DNA of 64,000 bases, taken from Pseudobacteroides cellulosolvens ATCC 35603 = DSM 2933 (lineage in GTDB: Bacteria; Bacillota; Clostridia; Acetivibrionales; DSM-2933). Numbering within the stretch: the stretch's first letter is position 1; each line of letters opens with the position of its first letter. Of this stretch, positions 10,327-19,145 are shown piece after piece. The notes below the pieces were generated by a model. It worked only from the letters and a program-made list of their open reading frames with translations, made no database searches and was not told the DNA's origin. The position numbers and the translations under genes were made by a program. Location of the stretch: positions 1,784,501 to 1,848,500 of the forward strand of contig NZ_LGTC01000001.1 of NCBI RefSeq assembly GCF_001262605.1. The letters are read 5' to 3'.

Positions 10327-10740
10327 AAATAAATTTTTCGCAACATAAGTGCCAAATAGAATGTTACGCAATATTTAAAAATTTAAATGATTTTTTCAAA
10401 TCATAAAGGAAATTGCGATATCTTGCACACAATTTTCCAAAACAATTATACTTTTACTACATTTGTGTAAATCTTTGTCACATTTTTTAATTCTGGCCGT
10501 TTTATTATTTTTTCTCTTCAATATCTCATTATTTTATAATATAATATTTTTATTAAAAGTTATTAATCTTTTACGTTTTTTCTTATAATAACGAGATTAA
10601 TAATATTTTAATAAATATTTAGATTGATATAAATTCGACTATAGTGCTTTTAAGTAACTCTGCTTTAATGGCTAATCTAATCATACCGAAAAGCCGTTAA
10701 GGAATGAAAACTCATCATTAGACAGAAAAAGGAGAAAATA
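10327..10740. other. AT-rich intergenic region upstream of the moxR-DUF58 operon
   Basis: No coding frame is supported. It holds long A/T runs and, near 10663-10700, an inverted repeat TTAATGGCT/AGCCGTTAA (one mismatch) that could be an operator. The promoter for the downstream genes must lie here, but I cannot choose one with confidence. AAAGGAG at 10728-10734 is the ribosome binding site of the next gene. Confidence 0.4.
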
Positions 10741-11691
10741 ATGGAGAATTCAGTTAAAGTACTAAACAGTATTGTTGAAAACGTGGAAAAAGTAATTGTA
10801 GGCAAAAGAAAATCTGTAGAATTGGCACTTATATCTCTCATATGTAACGGACATGTACTCATTGAAGATGTTCCCGGAGTAGGAAAAACAAGTCTTATAT
10901 CGTCTCTCTCAAGGTCAATAAGTGCATCTTTCAAAAGAATTCAATTTACCCCTGATATATTGCCATCGGACATTACAGGCTTTTCCATGTACAATCAAAA
11001 AACAGGCGACTTCGAGTATCGCCCTGGAGCCGTTATGAGCCAGATTATACTGGCAGACGAGATCAACAGAACTTCACCCAAAACCCAGGCAAGTCTTCTT
11101 GAAGTCATGGAAGAAAATCAGGTAACAGTCGACGGAGTAACACATAAAGTTCCAAAACCCTTTATGGTGCTGGCAACTCAAAATCCCATTGAATATCTAG
11201 GTACCTTTCCCCTTCCTGAAGCTCAATTAGACAGATTCTTTATGAAAATATCCATAGGTTATCCAACTCCAGGTGAAGAAAGCTACATATTAAACAGATT
11301 CAGGCAGTCAAATCCCATAGAGACACTAGAAAGCGTAGCCACCGGTGAGCAAATAATCAAAATACAGGAAGAAATAAAAGAAGTACATGTAGATAAAACC
11401 CTTAATGATTACATAGTTGATATCGTTTCAAGTACTAGAAAACACAATGATATAATACTTGGATCAAGCCCAAGAGGATCAATTGCACTTTTTAAGGCAG
11501 CTCAGGCATGGGCCTTCTATAACAAGCGGAATTTTGTAATGCCTGAAGATATTAAATATATGGTTGTTCCTGTTCTTTCACATAGAATTGTACTCAAACA
11601 GGAAGCCAAACTTAAGAAAATAAATGCAGCGGATATTTTAGACTCAATTCTGGATAAAATAAAGGTTCCTGTGGTGGATTCCAATGTTTAA
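10741..11691 (+). CDS. MoxR family AAA+ ATPase
   Basis: Chaperone-like AAA+ ATPase of 316 residues, typically encoded with DUF58 and transglutaminase proteins and thought to help assemble or activate exported or metal-dependent complexes. It shows Walker A GVGKTSL near residue 46, the MoxR-typical GAVMSQIILADEINR Walker B segment, the sensor sequence TQNPIEYLGTFPLPEAQLDRF and the C-terminal lid with GSSPRGSIAL. The start is ATG 10741 after AAAGGAG. It overlaps the DUF58 gene by 8 bases, indicating translational coupling. Confidence 0.95.
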   Translation: MENSVKVLNSIVENVEKVIVGKRKSVELALISLICNGHVLIEDVPGVGKTSLISSLSRSISASFKRIQFTPDILPSDITGFSMYNQKTGDFEYRPGAVMSQIILADEINRTSPKTQASLLEVMEENQVTVDGVTHKVPKPFMVLATQNPIEYLGTFPLPEAQLDRFFMKISIGYPTPGEESYILNRFRQSNPIETLESVATGEQIIKIQEEIKEVHVDKTLNDYIVDIVSSTRKHNDIILGSSPRGSIALFKAAQAWAFYNKRNFVMPEDIKYMVVPVLSHRIVLKQEAKLKKINAADILDSILDKIKVPVVDSNV

Positions 11692-12883
11692 GAATAGGGT
11701 TTTATACGCCTGCTTTTTTTTATCTGCCTTAATATTTACTTATTTTTACGGCGGCAAGGTTCCTTACGGTTTTCTTTACATAGTCATTTTGATGCCCATT
11801 ATATCATTCTTGTACACACTTGTTATACTTATAAGGTTCAAGTACACTCAAAGCATTGATAGAAACTTTATAACAAAGGGTGACATAGTAAATTTCAATT
11901 TGAGTATTCATAACGAGGATTTTTTCCTTTATCCTTACATAAAAATTAACTTTTGCGGTGATGATACAATATTTAAGAACCAGTTTCAGTCAAAAAGCCT
12001 TTCTCTATTACCCTTTAAGGGTAAAAAGTATTCTTTCCAATTAGAATGCAATTATAGAGGCAATTATGAGATTGGCATAAAGTCTGTCCAGTTTGAAGAC
12101 TTTTTTGGACTCTTCAGGTTGACATATAAAAACTTAGAGACCAAACATATTACCGTCTACCCTAAAATCGTGTTTTTAGAAAGATTCAAGCTGAAAACAA
12201 ATTATATGAGTGAAACCAAAAGTGTTTTAAACAACAGGTTTGAGGATATGACCACAGTATCGGACATTAGAAAATATGCTTATGGTGACAGCTTAAAAAA
12301 AATTCATTGGAAGCTTACAGCCAAAACGCGGAACATGATGGTTAAGAATTTTCAAAGCACCACTCAGACAAGCAGCGTAATTTTCCTTGACCTTCAGAAA
12401 AACCCTTACTCCCACGAAATAAATACCATTATCGAAGACAAGGTACTGGAGTCTGCAATTTCAGTAATTTATTATTGCCTTAATAGCTGGATACCCTTAA
12501 ATCTTGTTTATTACAAGGATGAAATAATAGATACTTATGCCAGTTCACCACTTGATTTCGATGAAATTTACAAAACTCTGACAACAATAAGTTTCCTTGA
12601 AAAAGTAGGACTGAGAGACCTCTTGAAAGTCCATCTTATGAATAACATAAACAACTCAAACGTGGTTTTATGTACATCAAATTTAAGCTATGAACTTTAT
12701 AACGAAATCTATAATGCAAATTACTCCGGATATGACATTAGCATAATCTATGTGTCTCCTTCTGAACTTACAGGAAATTCCGACAGTGATGCAGATACTA
12801 TTTTATCCAACCTTACTGAAATAGGTGTGGATGTTTATAAACTAGATATATCCGATGACATAAAACATATATTGGAGAGATAG
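11684..12883 (+). CDS. DUF58 domain protein
   Basis: Membrane-anchored protein of 399 residues with two N-terminal hydrophobic helices (about 5-22 and 28-50). A beta-rich region and a DUF58 segment follow, whose hallmark is DIRKYAYGDSLKKIHWKLTAK near residues 195-215. DUF58 proteins have a vWA-like fold and accompany MoxR ATPases and transglutaminase-like membrane proteins, as here. The gene overlaps moxR by 8 bases and ends 2 bases before the transglutaminase gene. Confidence 0.9.
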   Translation: MFKNRVLYACFFLSALIFTYFYGGKVPYGFLYIVILMPIISFLYTLVILIRFKYTQSIDRNFITKGDIVNFNLSIHNEDFFLYPYIKINFCGDDTIFKNQFQSKSLSLLPFKGKKYSFQLECNYRGNYEIGIKSVQFEDFFGLFRLTYKNLETKHITVYPKIVFLERFKLKTNYMSETKSVLNNRFEDMTTVSDIRKYAYGDSLKKIHWKLTAKTRNMMVKNFQSTTQTSSVIFLDLQKNPYSHEINTIIEDKVLESAISVIYYCLNSWIPLNLVYYKDEIIDTYASSPLDFDEIYKTLTTISFLEKVGLRDLLKVHLMNNINNSNVVLCTSNLSYELYNEIYNANYSGYDISIIYVSPSELTGNSDSDADTILSNLTEIGVDVYKLDISDDIKHILER

Positions 12884-12885
12884 CT

Positions 12886-14190
12886 ATGTCAATAAAAAAA
12901 ATATTACCAAACTACCTTATGAATTTTATATTGACTGTTTTTATGAGTTTTAGCTTTACATATGCTCTTACTACTACACTGAATTTAAAATACCACCCTT
13001 TTATAATTATATTTGCAATATCCATTGTAACTTTGTTTTACTCTGCAATCACCATAAATAAAACAGTCTTGAAAATATCTCTTTGGTCAATACTTGTACT
13101 TTTCTTAGGGACTATAGGTCTTCTTTGGTACAAGTTCGGCTTTAATGAGATATACATAAATATTGATTACTTTTGTAATTGGCTTTATGATTATGTCTTA
13201 AGCTTCAAGGTAGGACTTATAAGTATTTATGGTATATTAATTGCAACATTTTTTATATTTGCAGTTACTCTATTTATATTTATTTTTACTATTAAAAGGT
13301 TTAACTTTGTTGTTATACTTATTAGCGGATCACTTCTGTTTACGGTGCAGTTCGTAAATAAATTCCTGGTGTCACCAGGTACATTCTATTTGTTTTTGTT
13401 CCTTATGGTAATATACTACATGCGGCATATTTATATAAAAAACTCTTCCGTGGGTGCAAATGAATATATCAACCCATCTTCATTTATGCTGTTTATTGTG
13501 CCTTTATGTGGTATCATACTTTTTGTTACATATATAATTCCTGCCCGTCCAAAGCCAATTGAATGGAAGTGGTTGGATGGGAAACTCAAGACATTTTACC
13601 TTAGTTACTTTAATACAGGAATGCCCAGCAAATTTGATTATTTTTCACTGTCAGAAACAGGTTTTGGTAACAGAGACGGCTCTCTTGGCGGTAAAATATC
13701 AAAAAATAAAAACCTGGTCTTAAAAGTAAAGTCACCCAGATCCATTTACCTTAAAGGTGCAGTACAAGACACTTATACAGGTAAATCCTGGATAAATTCC
13801 AATCCCATCACCAATAAAATTGCCAGTAAAGGTGATAATTTGCAGATAAATTATCACGATTTGATAAAAAAATTAACAGACAACTACTATACATACGGTA
13901 CAAATTTGGACAATAATAGTCTTTTATTAAACTATATTGAGCTTTTAAGCGGTATGAGCCTTATTACTCGGGATGATAATGTTATTAAAAACTACTTCAC
14001 AAGGGACAACATTGAAATAACATATCATAATCTATCCACCAAGACTATTTTCCTTACTGAAAACGCATATCAAATCAATGCTCCAAAAATGGATTTGATG
14101 GTGAATTCAAACGGTGATGTGACCACATCAAAACAAATGTCAAAAAAACTCCAAGTATGGTTTTTATTCCTTAAACATGATTATGAATGA
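12886..14190 (+). CDS. transglutaminase-like membrane protein (TgpA type), N-terminal part, frameshifted
   Basis: N-terminal part of a protein whose C-terminal part continues in another frame at 14177-15694. It has about six membrane helices in the first 225 residues, then an extracytoplasmic region (KNLVLKVKSPRSIYLKGAV, DTYTGKSWIN) typical of TgpA/DUF3488 proteins. The frame ends at 14190. Homologous proteins are single chains of about 750-950 residues. The next frame is already open from 14123, and the natural-looking junction is at the A7 run 14142-14148, where loss of one base would join MSKK to SKYGFYSLN. This may be a sequence error, true decay or slippage. Confidence 0.8.
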   Translation: MSIKKILPNYLMNFILTVFMSFSFTYALTTTLNLKYHPFIIIFAISIVTLFYSAITINKTVLKISLWSILVLFLGTIGLLWYKFGFNEIYINIDYFCNWLYDYVLSFKVGLISIYGILIATFFIFAVTLFIFIFTIKRFNFVVILISGSLLFTVQFVNKFLVSPGTFYLFLFLMVIYYMRHIYIKNSSVGANEYINPSSFMLFIVPLCGIILFVTYIIPARPKPIEWKWLDGKLKTFYLSYFNTGMPSKFDYFSLSETGFGNRDGSLGGKISKNKNLVLKVKSPRSIYLKGAVQDTYTGKSWINSNPITNKIASKGDNLQINYHDLIKKLTDNYYTYGTNLDNNSLLLNYIELLSGMSLITRDDNVIKNYFTRDNIEITYHNLSTKTIFLTENAYQINAPKMDLMVNSNGDVTTSKQMSKKLQVWFLFLKHDYE

Positions 14191-15694
14191 AAAAATGGAG
14201 AATTTGCTTCGCAAAAGTGATAGAGACTTTTTCCAACATTACCTTGACGATTATAATTTCATTACAACACAGATAGGTGAGAAATTAAATCTTGTCTGCA
14301 ATTCATACAATGAATTTATTGATACTCCTATCGAAGTAATTGACGAAAAAGACTATAAATTTGTCATATTTGCAGCTGATCAAAACCTGGTCTCTTCTTC
14401 AATGTCATTTGATCCAGCTCTGAATACTGTTGTTGAAGGTCTTCCCAAAATTGATATAAACAACATCCCTCAAAGAGTATTGAATGTAATAGAGCAACAC
14501 AAAGGCGGGGAAAAAATAACTTTATCCAGCGACAATGTAATATTCGCTGGCAGAACGGAAAATGCATATGCATTTATGATTCCTCTTAATGATATGAGTT
14601 ATAAGACTATTTCCAACTATTTCAACTGTCTCTTAAAAGATATAAATGTGTCAATAAATCCTCTAACACCCTATATTATGAACATCTTCAACATCAACTC
14701 GCAAGAGGCTTATACAAAATACCTTCAATTGCCTGAAAATCTTCCAAACAGGATAAAAGAGCTTGCTGAGAAAATAACCTCCACACAAAACAACAGATAC
14801 GACAAGGTTAAAGCAATTGAAACATATCTTTCGGACAATTACAAATACACTCTGACTCCGGATGATACACCTTCCGGCAGGGATTTTGTGGATTATTTCC
14901 TATTTGACCTTAAGAAAGGATATTGTACATATTACGCAACATCAATGGTAGTTATGCTAAGATCCCTTGGAATACCGGCAAGATATGTTGAAGGATATAT
15001 TGTAACATCCGGATCAAAAAAGGGAAATGAATATCATGTTACCAACGAAAAAGCACATGCATGGGTTGAAGCATACTTTGAAGGCTTTGGCTGGATTAAA
15101 TTCGAGCCGACCGCTGCATATGCCAGTACTGTAAACAATGAAAACAAGAACGACGACAGGTCAGAGGATACAAAAGGAGGTAAACCCTCCTGGATTGACG
15201 GTAAAAACAGCCCAAGTAATAATTATGAGCTACAGGTTAAACAGCTTCCCGCTGACAATAAAAAACTCATTACCCTTGTTATAGTAATAGTACTTGTAAG
15301 CCTATGTATTTTAGCCTTTGCAGCATTAGTATTGTTCAATCACATCAAAGGAAGAAGGAAGCTTAATAAGCTTACCAAAATGTCTCCTCGTGACAGCATA
15401 ATATCTTCCTATAAACTTATTTTGTTTTATATGTCCCTCCTCGGTTATGGCAAAGAGGATGGCGAAACACCTAAGGACTATGCAAATCGAATGGGAAAAT
15501 CAATTGTGGCAAACCATGCCAACCTTAATACAGTTACCGATGTATTTATATTGGCACGGTACAGTAATAATGCTATTACAGATAAGGATAAAGCTCACGT
15601 ATTGGATAGCTTTAACAACCTAAGCTTGTACACAAAACAAAATTTAGGAAAGTTTAAGCACTTTACATTAAAGTATTTGCAAGGAAAAATATAA
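14177..15694 (+). CDS. transglutaminase-like membrane protein (TgpA type), C-terminal part, frameshifted
   Basis: Second part of the broken transglutaminase gene. It carries the extracytoplasmic transglutaminase core: catalytic cysteine in KKGYCTYYATSMVVMLRSLG near residue 250, histidine in KAHAWVEAYF, and acidic FEPT at the third position. A single membrane helix near residues 365-388 and a cytoplasmic DUF4129-like tail follow. No ribosome binding site precedes ATG 14177, which supports the view that this was one protein with the upstream frame. The catalytic triad is intact, so a repaired product should be active. Confidence 0.8.
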   Translation: MIMNEKMENLLRKSDRDFFQHYLDDYNFITTQIGEKLNLVCNSYNEFIDTPIEVIDEKDYKFVIFAADQNLVSSSMSFDPALNTVVEGLPKIDINNIPQRVLNVIEQHKGGEKITLSSDNVIFAGRTENAYAFMIPLNDMSYKTISNYFNCLLKDINVSINPLTPYIMNIFNINSQEAYTKYLQLPENLPNRIKELAEKITSTQNNRYDKVKAIETYLSDNYKYTLTPDDTPSGRDFVDYFLFDLKKGYCTYYATSMVVMLRSLGIPARYVEGYIVTSGSKKGNEYHVTNEKAHAWVEAYFEGFGWIKFEPTAAYASTVNNENKNDDRSEDTKGGKPSWIDGKNSPSNNYELQVKQLPADNKKLITLVIVIVLVSLCILAFAALVLFNHIKGRRKLNKLTKMSPRDSIISSYKLILFYMSLLGYGKEDGETPKDYANRMGKSIVANHANLNTVTDVFILARYSNNAITDKDKAHVLDSFNNLSLYTKQNLGKFKHFTLKYLQGKI

Positions 15695-15707
15695 ACACTG
15701 TTATACC

Positions 15708-15736
15708 TTGTCTACTCGTTAAATTTTAGTTAAAAT
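15708..15736 (+). promoter_or_regulatory. sigma-A promoter of the TlpA-like gene
   Basis: TTGTCT (15708-15713), a 17-base spacer and TAAAAT (15731-15736), 34 bases before the chosen start. Confidence 0.55.
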
Positions 15737-15770
15737 AGTTATAATAAACTTAAGAAAGAGAGTGTTTGTG

Positions 15771-16358
15771 ATGAAAAAAAATCTTGTTATTATTTTACTT
15801 GCAGCATTAGCTGTGGTACTTGCTATCCTGGGTATCTTTAGTTTTAAGGGGAGCAACAAATCGAACAACGATATTCCATCAAATACTACATCCAATGTTA
15901 CTTCTCTTCCAAGTAACAGCAGTGCCTCAGATTCCAACAGCGAATCCTTAAAAATGGCATCAGATTTTACATTAACCGATCTTAATGGCAAGCAAGTAAC
16001 ACTTAGTGAGCTTAAGGGTAAAAATGTATTTTTAAACTTCTTTACAACATGGTGTGCTCCATGTAAAAAAGAATTACCTGAAATTCAAAAAATCGAAAAA
16101 GAATACAAAGACAAAGACTTATTGGTATATTTAATAGATTTAGGTGAAGATGAAAATACTGTTAAGGAATTTATGAAAAAGAACAACTATACCTTTAATG
16201 TTCTTATGGATACCAATAGTGACGTAGGAAATCTTTATAGAACTACCGAGATCCCTACCTCCCTATTCATAAATAAAGAAGGTAAAATAGTACAAAGACA
16301 CTCAGGTCTAATGACTTATGAAATGGTTAAAGGGTTTGTAGAGAAACTTTACAAGTAA
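15771..16358 (+). CDS. TlpA/ResA-like thiol-disulfide oxidoreductase
   Basis: Membrane-anchored extracytoplasmic thioredoxin-fold protein of 195 residues. An N-terminal hydrophobic helix (about 5-25) is followed by a serine/asparagine-rich linker and then an AhpC/TSA-Redoxin fold. The redox centre is WCAPC within FTTWCAPCKKELPEI, and the cis-proline segment is TEIPTSLFI. Such proteins reduce disulfides outside the membrane, for example in cytochrome c or cell-wall protein maturation. The start was placed at ATG 15771 behind GAGAGTG rather than the upstream in-frame GTG. A terminator follows the gene. Confidence 0.88.
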   Translation: MKKNLVIILLAALAVVLAILGIFSFKGSNKSNNDIPSNTTSNVTSLPSNSSASDSNSESLKMASDFTLTDLNGKQVTLSELKGKNVFLNFFTTWCAPCKKELPEIQKIEKEYKDKDLLVYLIDLGEDENTVKEFMKKNNYTFNVLMDTNSDVGNLYRTTEIPTSLFINKEGKIVQRHSGLMTYEMVKGFVEKLYK

Positions 16359-16377
16359 TTATTGCAAAGTATATATA

Positions 16378-16418
16378 AGCAGCCAAATGTTAAATGTACA
16401 ATTGGCTGCTTTAAATTT
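16378..16418 (+). terminator. terminator after the TlpA-like gene
   Basis: Perfect 9-base stem AGCAGCCAA/TTGGCTGCT with a 15-base loop, followed by TTAAATTT. The remaining spacer up to 16592 has no supported gene. Confidence 0.75.
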
Positions 16419-16592
16419 GTTAACAATATTTTTAAATTCCATTCACAAAATATTTACAAAATCGCATTTATAAAAATTGACTATAATATAATCATAGTAT
16501 ATACTAATTCTGCAGTAAGTGTTTATTGGCAAAATAATAATCAAGTATTATGTAAACTCAGTTTAGAACCGATATATTATACATTCTGGATA

Positions 16593-16637
16593 AATTATTT
16601 TCTGATATGCATTTGCAATAAATCTCAGAAAATAATT
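16593..16637 (+). promoter_or_regulatory. 13-base inverted repeat just upstream of the LCP gene
   Basis: AATTATTTTCTGA (16593-16605) and TCAGAAAATAATT (16625-16637) are perfect complements with a 19-base loop. The second arm ends 14 bases before the ATG, next to the AAGGA ribosome binding site. It may be an operator or a translation-controlling leader hairpin. Confidence 0.5.
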
Positions 16638-16651
16638 ATAGGGGCAAGGAA

Positions 16652-17725
16652 ATGAATATTCGTAAATTTTATTTAATAATGACTACAACAGTTACAATTT
16701 TTTTATTTTCATCCGGTGTCTGGCTGCTCTTTTTGATTAATACAACAGCAGCAGCACCTAAAGACGGCAAGGCAAACACTCAAAACAACCTTATCAATCA
16801 CATCATACAGCCTTTTGTAGCAGATAAAAATCCGGTTAATATATTAGTGCTTGGCGGTGATAAAGTAGCTGGAAACACCGATACAATGATGCTGGTAAAT
16901 TTCACACCAGGTACAGGTAAAATCAGTATCATATCAACGCCACGTGACTCGAGGGTTAAGGTAAAAGGACTTGGTTTTACCAAAATCAATGCAGCATACC
17001 CAAGAGGCGGAGCAGATCTGGCAGTTGATACCCTTTCCAATTTTCTTGGTGTAAGAATCAAATACTATGTTTATGTTGATACTTCCGCATTCAGAAAAAT
17101 AATAGACAAATTAGATGGTGTGGATTACTATGTGCCGGTGGATCTCTATTATAATGACCCTTATCAGAACCTTCACATAAACCTGAAAAAGGGTCAGCAG
17201 CATTTAGACGGAAAAAAAGCAGAGCAGTTTATGAGATTTAGAAAACCCCAGGGTGGATACTCTAAAGAAATGATGAAATATTATGACGGCAGTGATTTAA
17301 AGAGGATAGAGGCACAGCAAAACTTTATTCGTGAATTAATCAAGCAAAAAAAGAATATTAAATATATATCCAAAGCAAGTGATATAATTGATGTTATACT
17401 AAAAAGCGTTGAAACCAACATAACAGCAAGTGATGCACTTAAACTTGCCCAAAATATAAGCAACATAGATATTTCAGGTATGGAGACTTTCATGGTTCCA
17501 GGTGATACAGCTTCTGTCAATGGAATCTGGTATTATGTGCCTGACCGCAAAGCTACAGCAAAAATAGTTGAGGAGAATTTTCAATCTGATTTGGGTGCAG
17601 CACCATCATATTATGCAGATGAGGATGATAGGGAGCTAACAAGGAGCAAAAACAAGCCAAAAGCTACAAAAAACCCATCTAACTCCGATACGTCAATAAA
17701 GGGATCAAAAACCCCAAAACCATAA
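16652..17725 (+). CDS. LytR-CpsA-Psr (LCP) family glycopolymer ligase
   Basis: Membrane-anchored enzyme of 357 residues that attaches anionic glycopolymers from undecaprenyl carriers to peptidoglycan. An N-terminal helix (about 7-29) is followed by the LCP domain with conserved NILVLGGD, NTDTMMLVNF, ISTPRDSRV, KINAAYPRGG and MRFRKPQGGYS. The arginines and aspartates of the pyrophosphate pocket are present. The C-terminal 40 residues are a low-complexity K/S/P-rich tail. The start is ATG 16652 after AAGGA. The gene is followed 17 bases later by dedA. Confidence 0.93.
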   Translation: MNIRKFYLIMTTTVTIFLFSSGVWLLFLINTTAAAPKDGKANTQNNLINHIIQPFVADKNPVNILVLGGDKVAGNTDTMMLVNFTPGTGKISIISTPRDSRVKVKGLGFTKINAAYPRGGADLAVDTLSNFLGVRIKYYVYVDTSAFRKIIDKLDGVDYYVPVDLYYNDPYQNLHINLKKGQQHLDGKKAEQFMRFRKPQGGYSKEMMKYYDGSDLKRIEAQQNFIRELIKQKKNIKYISKASDIIDVILKSVETNITASDALKLAQNISNIDISGMETFMVPGDTASVNGIWYYVPDRKATAKIVEENFQSDLGAAPSYYADEDDRELTRSKNKPKATKNPSNSDTSIKGSKTPKP

Positions 17726-17742
17726 AAAGGAGACAATTATAA

Positions 17743-18381
17743 ATGGATTTGATAATGCAGTTAATCGACTTTGTACTACACATTGATAAACATCTTGCAG
17801 AGATAATAAAGGATTATGGTGCATGGACCTATATGATTCTATTTCTGATTATCTTTTGTGAGACAGGGTTGGTAGTTACACCTTTTCTACCCGGGGATTC
17901 GTTCCTCTTTGCATTAGGTGCACTTCATACCAGCCTGGATATAAAACTGGCATACATCCTTTTGGTTATTGCTGCTATACTTGGAAATACGACAAACTAC
18001 CTTATAGGTAAATTTATAGGAACCAAGATGCTTGAATTTAAAAAAATCAGGCTCGTAAAGCAGGAACATTTGGATAGAACCCATGCCTTCTTCGATAAGC
18101 ATGGCGGTAAAGCAATCATATTATCAAGGTTCTTCCCAATTATACGTACATTTGCACCATTTGTCGCCGGCCTGGGCAAAATGAGCTTTGGACGTTATAC
18201 TTTATACAACGCCGTAGGAGGCGTTTCCTGGATTACGACATTCATTCTGTTAGGATACTTCTTCGGTAACATTCCTGCTGTTAAGGAGAATTTTACATTT
18301 GTTATTATAGGTATCGTTGTTGTAACGTTTTTACCTGCTGCAATAACATTTATTAAAGGCCGCAAATCATCCAAAAAATAA
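17743..18381 (+). CDS. DedA family membrane protein
   Basis: Polytopic membrane protein of 212 residues in the DedA (VTT domain) family, members of which have been linked to lipid carrier recycling and membrane homeostasis. Landmarks are ETGLVVTPFLPGDSFLF near residues 40-56, GNTTNYLIGKFIG, and SRFFPIIRTFAPFVAGLGKM near residues 127-146. The start is ATG 17743 after AAAAGGAGA. It probably shares a transcript with the LCP gene, which fits a role in handling undecaprenyl-linked precursors; that functional link is inference. Confidence 0.9.
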   Translation: MDLIMQLIDFVLHIDKHLAEIIKDYGAWTYMILFLIIFCETGLVVTPFLPGDSFLFALGALHTSLDIKLAYILLVIAAILGNTTNYLIGKFIGTKMLEFKKIRLVKQEHLDRTHAFFDKHGGKAIILSRFFPIIRTFAPFVAGLGKMSFGRYTLYNAVGGVSWITTFILLGYFFGNIPAVKENFTFVIIGIVVVTFLPAAITFIKGRKSSKK

Positions 18382-18405
18382 TAATTTAAATAGTAGATTT
18401 AAAAT

Positions 18406-18450
18406 AAAAATAACGATCTAAAGTTAAACTTCAGCTCGTTATTTTTTATT
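18406..18450. terminator. bidirectional terminator between dedA and the HAD gene
   Basis: Stem AAAAATAACGA/TCGTTATTTTT (18406-18416 with 18436-18446), flanked by A-rich sequence on the left and T-rich sequence on the right. It sits between convergent genes and can serve both. Confidence 0.75.
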
Positions 18451-18483
18451 TTAGGCATTTATTATATTAAAAGTATTAGTAAC

Positions 18484-19137
18484 CTATCTCTTCATGATAT
18501 CCTCTAAAGCATCTATAAATTCCTGCGGATTCTTAAAACAATAATCCGGATTATGTTTATTGAGCCTTTCGTCGCCCGATGAAGCCCAAAGTGCCAATAC
18601 GGAGTTTACTCCGGCTGCTCTGCTTGCGTATATATCCACATCAAAGTCACCTACATAGTAACTTGATTGTTTGTCTGCAGACAGCAGATCAAGTGCCTTT
18701 AATATGCCTTCCGGGTCTGGCTTGTGCTTTCTCGTATCATCACCTGTTATCAATATATTAAACATTTCATTTAAGCCTAACTTTTCAACTATTATCCCTG
18801 TAGCCCTTCTGCCTCTTCCTGTAAATAGCCCAAGTTTTATATCATTTGAGCTTATAAACTTCAGCAGACGTTCTATTCCCTCTATAGGTTTTACAAAATC
18901 GTTAAAGCTGCTTTCAAAATGCTTTATATAAACATCTGGTGCTATATCATCATGTTTATAATCCAGAAGCTTTTTTATTATCTCTGTATCAACAGGTCCA
19001 AATTCATTAAGTATTTCCTCATCCTTGTATTCCTTGCCTGAAAGCTCCAAAACAGCCTTTTTAAGTGCGTATATGGTTAATGGAATAGTATCTGCAAGGG
19101 TACCGTCAAGATCAAATATTATGGCATCAATTTTCAT
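18484..19137 (-). CDS. HAD-superfamily hydrolase (phosphatase)
   Basis: Cytoplasmic phosphatase of 217 residues in HAD subfamily IA, similar in layout to phosphoglycolate phosphatase/PpaX. It shows motif I DLDGTLADT with nucleophile D9, an alpha-helical cap, motif II LGLFTGRG, motif III lysine in KHKPDPEG, and motif IV GDFDVDIYASRAAG. Substrate cannot be assigned from sequence. It lies 8 bases downstream of the M18 aminopeptidase gene on the same strand, so the two form an operon. The start is ATG 19137 after AGGTGG. Confidence 0.9.
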   Translation of the reverse strand: MKIDAIIFDLDGTLADTIPLTIYALKKAVLELSGKEYKDEEILNEFGPVDTEIIKKLLDYKHDDIAPDVYIKHFESSFNDFVKPIEGIERLLKFISSNDIKLGLFTGRGRRATGIIVEKLGLNEMFNILITGDDTRKHKPDPEGILKALDLLSADKQSSYYVGDFDVDIYASRAAGVNSVLALWASSGDERLNKHNPDYCFKNPQEFIDALEDIMKR

Positions 19138-19145
19138 AAGACCAC

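Noticed and set aside
16362..16655. 97-codon open frame between the TlpA-like and LCP genes
   Set aside because: It covers a terminator and an inverted repeat, has no ribosome binding site, and its composition is that of AT-rich spacer.
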